From Treponema sp. OMZ 787 (lineage in GTDB: Bacteria; Spirochaetota; Spirochaetia; Treponematales; Treponemataceae), in NCBI RefSeq assembly GCF_024181225.1, contig NZ_CP051198.1, positions 868,001-932,000 of the forward strand: DNA of 64,000 bases, written 5' to 3'. The translations under genes were made by a program, and so were the position numbers. The number at the start of each line of letters is the position of its first letter. Within the stretch, counting starts at the first letter, position 1. The notes under the pieces were generated by a model. That model was not told where the DNA came from. It did not search any database and saw nothing but the letters and a program-made list of their open reading frames with translations. Below, in pieces: positions 33,643 through 41,861 of the stretch.

Positions 33643-34843
33643 CTAAAACTTCCTCCATCTTGCGCAAAACTATTTCTTTTTTGATGGGCTTTAGTATGTA
33701 TCTTTTTGCACCCTTTTCCAGAGCCTTGATAACCGTATCCCTCTGTGTAACAGAAGATAAAATAACAAAGGGAGTTGTAATGCCTTTCTTTTTTGCTCCG
33801 TTTAAAACATCAATACCGCTCATTCCCGGCATAATCATATCGAGGAAGACAACATCATAAACATCATTTTTTACCTTGTTTAAAAAATCTTCTCCGTTTT
33901 CAAAAAGGTCTACCTCTGCATTTAAACCGGAAAAAATAGCTGCCATCATTTTTCTTATAACCAAATCGTCATCTACTACGGCAATGGAAAGGCTTTCTGC
34001 AGTGTCCAGCTTAAACCGTGTTACCAGGTGGCCTGCACTTTCGTTTTTTTCATTGTCGGTATTTAACATTGTTTTTGTCACAGCCATCTTGTCGGCCGTT
34101 CCCTGCAGAAGTCCTGAAAGAGCTTGTCCCAAGTTTTCTACGACCTCTATCATTTTGTAGTCCGGATTATGAGTAAAAAAATCTCTTACAAATTGATTAA
34201 GAGTTAGGACTTTTAGATTTTTATGTGAGACCACTTTTACAGCCAAGATATTGTCTATCAAGTATTCCAAATTGGCTGTATCTGCATATGTTAAGTTTAA
34301 ATCCGTCAATATGATTAAAATTTTAGCTTCGGCAAGTTTATAAGCTTCAATCAATTCTATTATTCTAAATTGTAAAAGCTCAATCTTATCCCTGTTAAGA
34401 CCTTGAGCCAATTCTATAAATATAACATCTTCGTTTACTCTTGTTTCGAGAATACATGGAGTTGGATCCATCGGGAATGTTGTACCTAAAATCAATCCTA
34501 TAGAAGATAATAGCTCATCAACTCGTACAGGTTTGGAAAGCACTTTTTTGACCCCGTATGAGGCCAATAAGGCTATGTCTACTTTGGCGATTTTTCTTCC
34601 CAACACTATTGAAGGAATAGGCGAAAATGTAGGGGTCTTTTGTTTTTCGGCAAAAAAGTTAAATAAGGCATCTCTGCTGAAACTGTAGTCGATTATTATA
34701 AGCATGACAGGCTGCTGCTTCATAATATTCAGGGCTTCTATAACTGTTTCAGCATATATGACATAAATGCCGACTTCTTGTAATTTTTTTGTGATATAAT
34801 AGCGTAAAGTAGGGGCTATCCCTATCAATAAAACTTGTTTCAT
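33629..34843 (-). CDS. Response regulator with a degenerate N-terminal and an intact C-terminal receiver
   Basis: A 404-residue protein. Residues 1-120 fold like a receiver but lack the paired acids after strand 1 (LLIGIAPTLR); an aspartate near D52 and a lysine in LSKP remain. Residues ~130-245 resemble a STAS-type domain (VIFIELAQGLN, DTANLEYLIDNIL), as in sigma-factor antagonists. The C-terminal receiver (~285-404) is intact: acidic pair at 291-292, phospho-aspartate D335, lysine in ILKPIKK. No DNA-binding domain, so output is probably by protein contact. The -10 box ends 6 nt before the ATG with no Shine-Dalgarno. Co-transcribed with the hybrid kinase. Confidence 0.85.
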   Translation of the reverse strand: MKQVLLIGIAPTLRYYITKKLQEVGIYVIYAETVIEALNIMKQQPVMLIIIDYSFSRDALFNFFAEKQKTPTFSPIPSIVLGRKIAKVDIALLASYGVKKVLSKPVRVDELLSSIGLILGTTFPMDPTPCILETRVNEDVIFIELAQGLNRDKIELLQFRIIELIEAYKLAEAKILIILTDLNLTYADTANLEYLIDNILAVKVVSHKNLKVLTLNQFVRDFFTHNPDYKMIEVVENLGQALSGLLQGTADKMAVTKTMLNTDNEKNESAGHLVTRFKLDTAESLSIAVVDDDLVIRKMMAAIFSGLNAEVDLFENGEDFLNKVKNDVYDVVFLDMIMPGMSGIDVLNGAKKKGITTPFVILSSVTQRDTVIKALEKGAKRYILKPIKKEIVLRKMEEVLGASL

Positions 34844-34849
34844 GGTATT

Positions 34850-34878
34850 ATTATATCATATTAAAATAATATTATCTA
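34850..34878 (-). promoter_or_regulatory. Promoter placing transcription start at the regulator ATG
   Basis: On the minus strand, TAGATA (34878-34873), a 17-nt spacer, perfect TATAAT (34855-34850), then 6 nt to the ATG at 34843. The -35 is weak. Confidence 0.5.
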
Positions 34879-34918
34879 GTTGTTTAGAACTTGGCAGCCT
34901 TGTAAATTGGAGGAATGA

Positions 34919-35473
34919 ATGAAAAAAGCGTTTTTGTTTTTAGCAAACGGATTTGAAGATGTTGAAGCCCTTACACCCATAGATTATTTAAGAAGGGCAG
35001 GGATCGATTTGATTACTGTCGGTGTTGAAGGAAAAACGGCAGTCTCATCTCATAATGTTCCTATAATCTGCGATATTGTATTGGAAGAAGCCTTACAGAT
35101 GGTGGGCGGCTTGATTGCCGTCATCCTCCCAGGAGGTCTTCCTAACAGCAGTACATTGGCCGGTGCGGAGGCTGTTGAAGACCTTGCAAAAAAGACCCTT
35201 GCAAGCGGAGGAATTGTTGCTGCTATCTGTGCGGCTCCTGCCCTAGCTCTGGGTTCTTGGGGCCTTTTAGACGGAAAAAACTATACCTGTTACCCCGGAA
35301 TGGGACAGGATTTGAAGACAAAACCCAAGGCAGATGAGCGTGTTATCAGGGACGGAAACATAATCACGGCCTGTGCAGCCGGAGCTGCGGAGGAATTTGC
35401 CTTTGCAATTGTTGAAGCTATTTGCGGAAAAACCGCATTAAATAAACTTAAAACTGAGGTGGTTGCACGATAA
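34919..35473 (+). CDS. DJ-1/PfpI family protein
   Basis: A 184-residue DJ-1 superfamily protein. The nucleophile-elbow cysteine is C104 in AAICAAPALALG, and the conserved glutamate is E15 in GFEDVEA. The start MKKAFLFLANGFEDVEA is classic for the DJ-1/ThiJ/YajL branch, involved in oxidative-stress protection or glyoxal detoxification. The ATG has ggagga nearby. It overlaps the methyltransferase gene by one base (TAATG), so the pair is translationally coupled. Confidence 0.94.
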   Translation: MKKAFLFLANGFEDVEALTPIDYLRRAGIDLITVGVEGKTAVSSHNVPIICDIVLEEALQMVGGLIAVILPGGLPNSSTLAGAEAVEDLAKKTLASGGIVAAICAAPALALGSWGLLDGKNYTCYPGMGQDLKTKPKADERVIRDGNIITACAAGAAEEFAFAIVEAICGKTALNKLKTEVVAR

Positions 35474-36234
35474 TGGGAAAACTTGCAGATTGGTTTGAAA
35501 ACGAAACTTTTTGGGCTGAATACGCCCCGATTATGTTCGATACGCAGAGGTGGGCAGAAGCTCCTACCGTTGCGGAGTCTATTTTAAGGATCATCGGCGT
35601 TCCTGTGGATAATGCAGGGATTTCTATCTTAGATGCAGGCTGCGGCCCGGGGAGGATTTCGATTGAGCTTGCAATACGTAAGGCCAAGGTTACCGGTATC
35701 GACCTCATCCGCCCCTTTTTAAATGCCGCAATGGATTCCGCTCAAGATGAAGGAGTTGATATAGAGCTTATTCAGGGGGACTTGCGTAAATTTGTGCGTC
35801 CTGAAGGCTTTGATGCGGCTATCAGCATGTACACGAGTTTCGGCTATTGCAGCACAATGGAAGAAGATATGCAAATTTTAAAAAACATAGCCCAATCCAT
35901 AAAACCTAACGGCTGGTTTATTCTCGAAATGACGGGAAGAGAAATAGCCGTGCGCGATTTTACTGAGGGAGAATGGTTTGAAAGGGGCGGTTTCACGGTC
36001 TTAACCGAGTACTCCGTTGAAGGTGCTTGGGAAGGTTTACGCTCCCGCTGGATTCTTTATGATGAGCAGGGCAGAAAGGCAGATCACACCTATGTTCAGC
36101 GCCTCTATTCCGCAGTGGAATTAAAAAGGCTGATGCTTGCAAGCGGCTTTTCTTCCGTAGAAATATACGGCGACTTCGATTTTTCGCCATATAACGAAAA
36201 AGCCCGCACAATGGTTTTGATAGCAAGAAAATAA
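35473..36234 (+). CDS. Class I SAM-dependent methyltransferase
   Basis: A 253-residue methyltransferase. Motif I is ISILDAGCGPGRISIELA near residue 50, with motif II-like VTGIDLIRPFL and a later IKPNGWFILEMTG strand. The substrate cannot be told: this is the generic Methyltransf_25/11 type. Its start codon overlaps the DJ-1 stop. Confidence 0.88.
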   Translation: MGKLADWFENETFWAEYAPIMFDTQRWAEAPTVAESILRIIGVPVDNAGISILDAGCGPGRISIELAIRKAKVTGIDLIRPFLNAAMDSAQDEGVDIELIQGDLRKFVRPEGFDAAISMYTSFGYCSTMEEDMQILKNIAQSIKPNGWFILEMTGREIAVRDFTEGEWFERGGFTVLTEYSVEGAWEGLRSRWILYDEQGRKADHTYVQRLYSAVELKRLMLASGFSSVEIYGDFDFSPYNEKARTMVLIARK

Positions 36235-36256
36235 CTTTTTTCTTTTAAAAAAATAC

Positions 36257-36285
36257 TTGTATATCCTGTAGATTATTGGTATACT
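36257..36285 (+). promoter_or_regulatory. Promoter of the odp-mcp-SPFH-udg-priA operon
   Basis: TTGTAT (36257-36262), a 17-nt spacer and TATACT (36280-36285), 41 nt upstream of the ATG at 36327. A normal leader carries aggag. Confidence 0.65.
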
Positions 36286-36326
36286 TTAATTTTAAAGGGT
36301 AATTTTAGAAATATTAGGAGTTTTAA

Positions 36327-37097
36327 ATGAGTGAAAATAACAGCATTGACGGCATCGTTTTATATGAAGATGCAGATCATAAATTTATATGGCTGGGCTC
36401 TGAAAGTAAACAAAGAAAGGGTGCAGTACAGACAATGCAGTATCTTATAATAGATAGGGGACGGGGCGTTCTCCTTGATCCGGGCGGAGTCCATCTTTTT
36501 TCGAGGGTTGTTACCGCAGTAAGCCGCTTTATTTCCGTGGATAAAATAGATACCATTTTCTTTTCACATCAAGACCCTGACGTTTCTTCGGGTATAGCTC
36601 TTTGGCTCGGTATTACAAAGGCTAAGATCTATATTTCTTCTCTATGGATTAGATTTATGCCTCACTTCGGCATTGTAGATATTTCGAGGATGGTTCCGAT
36701 ACCCGACAAGGGAATGAATATTTCTCTTCCTTCAGGATCAAACATGAAGTGTATCCCTTCACACTTTATGCACTCTCCGGGGCAGTTCGGCCTATATGAC
36801 GAGCGTTCCCGAATTCTTTTTACCGGCGATATTGGAGCTGCCGTATTCGATGAGGACAACGAAACGACCTTTGTTGAAAACTTTGAAAAGCACCTGCCCT
36901 TAATCGAGCCCTTCCATGTCAGGTACATGGCTTCGAATAAGATTGTTTCCAAGTGGGCAGAAACCGTACGCCGCTTAAATCCTGTAATGATTGCTCCGCA
37001 GCATGGAGCAATCTATAAGGAAGAGCAAGTAGACAATTTTTTAAACTGGATATCTAACTTAAAATGCGGCTCGGATTATCTTGAGCAATTATTTTAA
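36327..37097 (+). CDS. odp: Di-iron oxygen-binding metallo-beta-lactamase-fold protein (ODP-like sensor)
   Basis: A 256-residue stand-alone flavodiiron-like domain with no flavodoxin part. Likely iron ligands: H81, D83 and D85 in FFSHQDPDVS, H149 in FMHSPGQ, D168 in FTGDIGA and H226 in PQHGA. The usual extra histidine after the third acidic residue of flavodiiron enzymes is a valine here, consistent with a sensor rather than a reductase. The next gene, 14 nt on, is a cytosolic chemoreceptor. From memory, this pair in T. denticola has been studied as an iron/oxygen sensor for chemotaxis. Shine-Dalgarno aggag. Confidence 0.88.
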   Translation: MSENNSIDGIVLYEDADHKFIWLGSESKQRKGAVQTMQYLIIDRGRGVLLDPGGVHLFSRVVTAVSRFISVDKIDTIFFSHQDPDVSSGIALWLGITKAKIYISSLWIRFMPHFGIVDISRMVPIPDKGMNISLPSGSNMKCIPSHFMHSPGQFGLYDERSRILFTGDIGAAVFDEDNETTFVENFEKHLPLIEPFHVRYMASNKIVSKWAETVRRLNPVMIAPQHGAIYKEEQVDNFLNWISNLKCGSDYLEQLF

Positions 37098-37111
37098 CTT
37101 AGGGGCTGTTT

Positions 37112-37975
37112 ATGATTGAAGATAAAAATGCAGTTGATAATTTTTCCGACTTAATAGATAAGATAGTTGTACACTATAATAAGGGTGCAGTTCTCGGATT
37201 TGTAACTTCCCATTCCTTTGATATTATAGATGAGGCAATGGGAAATTTGCAGGAGAAGTTTGAGACTATTTTATCTTTATTTGAAGAGATCCAAAAGGAA
37301 AGCAGTTTTTCGGCAGAAAACACGAACAAGGTAGACCTGATGCTTGCTAAGGTTGTCGAAAAGCGTGCTGAGATTCAGCAGGAAATTCACCAAAGAGTTG
37401 ACGAGATTGAAACAACGGCTCAGACTGCACAAACAGCCGCATCGGCCTTTGAGGTTTTAAAGGAAAGAACAACCGAAGTGGAAGATATGCTTTCAGGCAT
37501 CAAGGATGTGTCGGTAAGAACAGGTATCCTGGCCATAAATGCTTCAATCGAGGCTGCCCGTGCAGGAAGTGTAGGAAACGGTTTTAGAATCATCGCCAAT
37601 GAGGTGCGTTCCCTTGCTACCCAAACAGGGGATTTTGCAAAAAAAATTGAGGTCAAGCTTGAAGAGCTGAATAAATCGGTAGAAGAAATAAATAACAGCA
37701 TGACAGGCTTTATCGAGCTTTTTTCACGGTTCCAAAAGGCTTTTAAAGATGTATTGGATAACTTTGACGAAAACTCAGGCACCCTCACTTCGGCAGGTTC
37801 TTTTTTGGCGGAAATCAATGCTTCAACCCGTGAACAGGATGCCACCATAAGGGAAGGCTTTGCTTCTCTTAAAGCAATAGACGGGTTGGTTAGGGACACG
37901 GTAACGATACTCGATGTTATGCAGACAACCCACGATCATCTTGGCACCTTGCTTCAGCAAAAGGATAGGTCTTAA
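37112..37975 (+). CDS. Cytosolic methyl-accepting chemotaxis protein
   Basis: A 287-residue chemoreceptor with no membrane segment. The signalling tip is clear at ~135-175 (GILAINASIEAARAGSVGNGFRIIANEVRSLA), flanked by long heptad coiled coils; the N-terminal ~70 residues have no recognised sensor domain. It would couple to CheA/CheW in the cytosol. Being co-transcribed with the ODP-like di-iron protein 14 nt upstream suggests that protein provides the sensory input. Confidence 0.92.
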   Translation: MIEDKNAVDNFSDLIDKIVVHYNKGAVLGFVTSHSFDIIDEAMGNLQEKFETILSLFEEIQKESSFSAENTNKVDLMLAKVVEKRAEIQQEIHQRVDEIETTAQTAQTAASAFEVLKERTTEVEDMLSGIKDVSVRTGILAINASIEAARAGSVGNGFRIIANEVRSLATQTGDFAKKIEVKLEELNKSVEEINNSMTGFIELFSRFQKAFKDVLDNFDENSGTLTSAGSFLAEINASTREQDATIREGFASLKAIDGLVRDTVTILDVMQTTHDHLGTLLQQKDRS

Positions 37976-37978
37976 TTT

Positions 37979-38899
37979 ATGAAAAAAAGAACTTCATTTT
38001 TAATTTGGTTTTTTATTTTGATTATATTGGGAGGAACTGCCTTTTTTTTCGGATGGATGCAGTTTTCCGTTCCTGCCGGCTCTTACGGTGTGATGCTTTC
38101 AAAGTCGGGAGGCTATCACGATAAGCTCGTGATACCGGGCGAATTTATGTGGAGATGGGAAAGATTAGTTCCCACTAATTCGAAGCTTCTTACCTTTAGT
38201 TTAAACCCTATTGAGGTTGAATATAAGAGTGATGGGCAGCTTCCTTCAGCTGATAAATTTTCGGTAGTGATGGAGCAAAAGCATGATTTTACTTGGAAAT
38301 TAGGCATAAGGGTTTCGGCTTCGGTAAGGCCTGAAAGTCTTATTCCTCTTGTAAAAAATGCTTCGATAAAAACTCAAAGCGGATTGGATGACTTTGTTGA
38401 AAACAAGGTAAGGGAAGGAGCAGAAAAAGCTGCAAATCAATTTATAGAGTTTTTTTTGTCGAATCCTGCCGAGTATGAAAAGGTAAAATTCCAATACGGT
38501 GCATTTAGCGAAAAGATTCAAGCTTCTCTTAAAAAAGACCTTGGGGGCGAAATTGAAATTATTTCCGCAGAGCTTTCTTCCGATTTTGTAATCCCGGATC
38601 TTAAGCTCTATACCGTAATAAGAGATGCCTATGCCGAGTATGAAAGGCAGCAGACCAAGGCTTTTACCGACATGATGATTCAAGAAGGGAAAAGTGCCGC
38701 CGCTTTGAAATTCAGAATGAACGATATGAAAGAGTGGGGCGAGCTTTTAAAGCAATATCCCCAGCTTATCGACTTTTTGGCTGTAGCAAGAAGCGATGCG
38801 AGCGAGACCCTCAAAGCCTTGCGGGAGCTTAAAGCCAAGATGAATGGTGCTCAAGTCGCCGGTGATCAAGCAGGCGGTACTCAAGGCGGCGGGCAATAG
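37979..38899 (+). CDS. SPFH/prohibitin-like membrane-anchored protein
   Basis: A 306-residue protein with one N-terminal membrane segment (~residues 8-28) and an SPFH/band-7-like domain: VPAGSYGVMLSKSGGYHDKLVIPGE, then a strand-helix core and a coiled helix (AYAEYERQQTKAF). The C-terminus is glycine- and glutamine-rich (GGTQGGGQ). Such proteins scaffold membrane microdomains or protease complexes; the role here is unknown. It starts 3 nt after the chemoreceptor gene. Confidence 0.7.
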   Translation: MKKRTSFLIWFFILIILGGTAFFFGWMQFSVPAGSYGVMLSKSGGYHDKLVIPGEFMWRWERLVPTNSKLLTFSLNPIEVEYKSDGQLPSADKFSVVMEQKHDFTWKLGIRVSASVRPESLIPLVKNASIKTQSGLDDFVENKVREGAEKAANQFIEFFLSNPAEYEKVKFQYGAFSEKIQASLKKDLGGEIEIISAELSSDFVIPDLKLYTVIRDAYAEYERQQTKAFTDMMIQEGKSAAALKFRMNDMKEWGELLKQYPQLIDFLAVARSDASETLKALRELKAKMNGAQVAGDQAGGTQGGGQ

Positions 38900-38908
38900 T
38901 TTTTATCG

Positions 38909-39742
38909 ATGAAAGCCGAAGAAAAAAAAATACTATACACATTTTTCCGCACCGCCTCGGAATGTCTATCGGGCTTTAAAATCGGTGAAGAGTATCCCGA
39001 TTTTAGAGATGACTCTATCGATGACTCTGTTTCGGTAAATCCGGAGTCGGGCAGCCCCGCTATCGCCGATACAGTTCTCTCCAATGCAGGAAGATCGGCC
39101 TATACGGATATAGCGGCCGGTGCAAAAAATCTTTTACCCGATTCAGAAAGCGGCTTTGAAAGTCTTGAAAATGTCTATGCCCAAATCGCTTCCTGTAAGG
39201 CCTGCCGTCTATGCGAGAGGAGGCATAATACTGTCGCAGGGGAGGGGCCGCGGGAGTTCTCCAATGCTGAAGGTAAGATAGATGTAATGGTCATAGGCGA
39301 GGGGCCGGGAGCCGATGAGGATGCTCAAGGTCGTCCCTTTGTCGGCAAGGCAGGGCAGCTCTTGGACAAGATGCTTGCCGCCATCGAGCTTTACCGCACC
39401 CATAATTGCTATATCACAAACGTCGTAAAATGCAGGCCGCCCAATAACCGCGATCCCTTACCCGATGAAACGGCCGCATGCAGAAATTATTTAAATGCTC
39501 AAATTGCCCTGATAAGGCCTAAGGCTATTCTTGTGGTCGGACGGGTGGCTCTTCAAAACCTCTTGGAAACTCAAGAAGGTATAGGCAAGATGCACGGCAA
39601 GTTTTTTGAATACCAAAAAATTCCCCTCATGGCTACCTATCACCCAAGCGCCCTCTTGCGTGATGTCAATTTAAAACGGCCTGCATGGGAGGACTTAAAA
39701 TTATTCCGTGCCCGCCTCAACGAATTGCTTGGGAAAAACTAG
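38909..39742 (+). CDS. Uracil-DNA glycosylase, family 4
   Basis: A 277-residue Fe-S uracil-DNA glycosylase. After a ~90-residue non-conserved N-terminal extension, the core shows the cluster pair CKACRLCERR, motif GEGPGADEDAQGRPFVGKAGQLLD, the second cysteine pair in NVVKCRPPNNRDPLPDETAAC, and the catalytic-loop ATYHPSALLR. It removes uracil from DNA and starts base-excision repair. The extension is longer than usual for the family. It lies 9 nt after the SPFH gene and 9 nt before priA. Confidence 0.94.
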   Translation: MKAEEKKILYTFFRTASECLSGFKIGEEYPDFRDDSIDDSVSVNPESGSPAIADTVLSNAGRSAYTDIAAGAKNLLPDSESGFESLENVYAQIASCKACRLCERRHNTVAGEGPREFSNAEGKIDVMVIGEGPGADEDAQGRPFVGKAGQLLDKMLAAIELYRTHNCYITNVVKCRPPNNRDPLPDETAACRNYLNAQIALIRPKAILVVGRVALQNLLETQEGIGKMHGKFFEYQKIPLMATYHPSALLRDVNLKRPAWEDLKLFRARLNELLGKN

Positions 39743-39751
39743 GCGGCACCT

Positions 39752-41755
39752 ATGGCAAAATGGCTGACCCTCGCCTTTAACCTTCCTCTATATCAAAACT
39801 TTACCTATAAAAACATAGAAGAAACAAGCGAAAGCCTTGTTGGGAAAAGGGCCTCCGTTCAGCTCGGTTCAAGAAATTTAATAGGCTTTATAATAGAAGA
39901 ATCAGATGTCTTTCCTAAGGAGAGTCCTGTGGGAGAGGATAAGATAAAGCCGATTAAACGCGTTGTCGATAAGGAAAAGATTTTCGGGCAGGCTCAGATA
40001 GAACTAGCCTCGTGGATTTCGCACTTTTATATTTGCAGCTTCGGCGAAGCCCTCTCTGCAATCCTCCCCTCAGGCAAAAGGGAAGTTTCTTTTGAAAACT
40101 TAAAATGGGGCAGCGAGCTTGAAGATAAGACCTTTACCCTCTCCGATGAGCAAAAAACCGCTGTTGAAAAAATCGTAAACTCAAACAAGAAAGAATTGTT
40201 TTATTTATACGGCTTAACCGGTTCGGGGAAGACTGAGGTTTTTTTAAGGGCGGCCGAAAAGATAATAGCGGAAGGGAAGGCTGTCATCTACCTTGTTCCC
40301 GAAATAGGGCTTACCCATCAGGTTATAAGTGCTGCCGTAAAACGCTTCGGCACTCAGGCTGCCGTTTTGCACTCAGGCCTTACGGGAAGCGAGAGACTCA
40401 ACCAGTGGATGAGGATAAGGCGCGGGGAAGCTCTTATGATTGTCGGGGCGAGAAGCGCCGTCTTTGCTCCTGCCGAAAAAATAGGCCTTATCATAATCGA
40501 TGAGGAGCATGATGCTTCTTATAAGTCGGGGTCGGTGCCGCGCTACCACGCCCGTCAGACGGCTATGTACTTGGCCTCCAAACACAACTGCCCCGTGGTG
40601 ATGGGCTCTGCAACTCCCTCGCTTGAAGCGTGGAACATGATTCAAAACAAAAAAATCACACTTCTTTCCCTTTCAAAAAGACTTGCAGGCGGAAGCCTCC
40701 CTCAAATCGAAATAGAAAATATTTCCGGGCTTAAGGGTGCTTTAAGCGAAAGGCTTATAAGTGAAATACGCAAAACCAAAAACGAGGGAAAACAAACAAT
40801 CCTCTTTTTAAACAGGCGGGGCTTTTCCCATATTTTTAGATGCCGATCCTGCGGCTATGAGATGCTTTGCAAAAACTGTTCCGTACCGATGACCTTTCAT
40901 AAAGCCGAAAACGTAATGAAGTGCCATTATTGCGGAATGCAGGCAAGGCCTCCGTCCCTTTGCCCGGAGTGTAATTCCCTCGACATAGGTTATGCAGGGG
41001 TCGGTACCGAATTTATCGAAGAGGAAGTTTCCCGGGCCTTTCCAGACTGCACTGTTGCGAGGGTGGACACGGATACGGTTTCCAAAAAAAACAGCCTTGA
41101 AAACCGCTTAAAAGATTTTAGGGAAGGAAGAATAGACATCCTCCTCGGCACGCAGATGATAGCAAAGGGCTTGAATTTTCCGAAAGTGAGACTTGTCGGA
41201 ATTATCCTTGCAGACACAGGGCTTCAAATGCCCGACTTTAGAGCCGCCGAAAGGAGCTTTGCCCTCATCACTCAGGCAGCCGGAAGGGCAGGGCGTTTTA
41301 GCCAGGACGGCCTCGTTATTATTCAAACCCTAAAGCCTAATCATCCTTCGATTGTTTGTGCAAAAAACCACGAGTACGAAAAATTTTACGAGTATGAACT
41401 CGGCCAAAGAAAACTCTTGGATTTTCCGCCCTTTAAACGCCTCATCCGCTTGGTCTTTAGAAGCAAGGACTTAAAAAAAGCCGAGCTCGCCGCAGAAGGC
41501 GCCGTAAACATTCTAAAATACATTCTCTCCTCACAAAATAAAAATCCCGACAGCCTCACCCAAGACGAGGCCGAAATAATGGGCCCTTCCGAATGCGTTT
41601 TATCGATGATAGCAGGAAACCACCGCCAGCAGGTTCTGCTCCGCTCTTCAAATTTCCCCCTAATCCAAAATGCCGCTTCCCGCTTTGTAAAAGAATATAA
41701 ACCGATGACAGGCATCTACATCGAGGTTGACACAGATCCATTGAATCTTATGTGA
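39752..41755 (+). CDS. priA: Primosomal protein N' (replication restart helicase)
   Basis: A 667-residue superfamily 2 helicase that reloads the replisome at stalled forks. It has a 3'-end-binding N-terminal domain, Walker A LTGSGKTEV, Walker B IIDEEHDASYK, motif III GSATPSLE, the zinc-binding block from CRSCGYEMLC to LCPECNS with four cysteine pairs, and motifs V-VI GTQMIAKGLNFP and QAAGRAGR. Last gene of the operon with odp and udg. Confidence 0.97.
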   Translation: MAKWLTLAFNLPLYQNFTYKNIEETSESLVGKRASVQLGSRNLIGFIIEESDVFPKESPVGEDKIKPIKRVVDKEKIFGQAQIELASWISHFYICSFGEALSAILPSGKREVSFENLKWGSELEDKTFTLSDEQKTAVEKIVNSNKKELFYLYGLTGSGKTEVFLRAAEKIIAEGKAVIYLVPEIGLTHQVISAAVKRFGTQAAVLHSGLTGSERLNQWMRIRRGEALMIVGARSAVFAPAEKIGLIIIDEEHDASYKSGSVPRYHARQTAMYLASKHNCPVVMGSATPSLEAWNMIQNKKITLLSLSKRLAGGSLPQIEIENISGLKGALSERLISEIRKTKNEGKQTILFLNRRGFSHIFRCRSCGYEMLCKNCSVPMTFHKAENVMKCHYCGMQARPPSLCPECNSLDIGYAGVGTEFIEEEVSRAFPDCTVARVDTDTVSKKNSLENRLKDFREGRIDILLGTQMIAKGLNFPKVRLVGIILADTGLQMPDFRAAERSFALITQAAGRAGRFSQDGLVIIQTLKPNHPSIVCAKNHEYEKFYEYELGQRKLLDFPPFKRLIRLVFRSKDLKKAELAAEGAVNILKYILSSQNKNPDSLTQDEAEIMGPSECVLSMIAGNHRQQVLLRSSNFPLIQNAASRFVKEYKPMTGIYIEVDTDPLNLM

Positions 41756-41861
41756 GGTTTAAGGAATTTCGGATATGCACTGTATGAGCGATGATTATCT
41801 TGTAGAAGAATTACTAAGCGAATAAATTGCCAACTTTGTATTTTTATGTTATACTATATTT
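41756..41861 (+). other. Short intergenic region between priA and AAA paralogue 3
   Basis: Holds a 14-codon open frame (41775-41819) with no known counterpart and the leaderless promoter of paralogue 3. No terminator is obvious. Confidence 0.5.
41827..41855 (+). promoter_or_regulatory. Promoter placing transcription start at the ATG of AAA paralogue 3
   Basis: TTGCCA (41827-41832), a 17-nt spacer, TATACT (41850-41855), then 6 nt to the ATG at 41862. It shares both hexamers with the paralogue 1 promoter. Confidence 0.8.

Noticed and set aside
41775-41819. 14-codon frame before AAA paralogue 3
   Set aside because: Too short and without Shine-Dalgarno or recognisable sequence; possible gene debris only.
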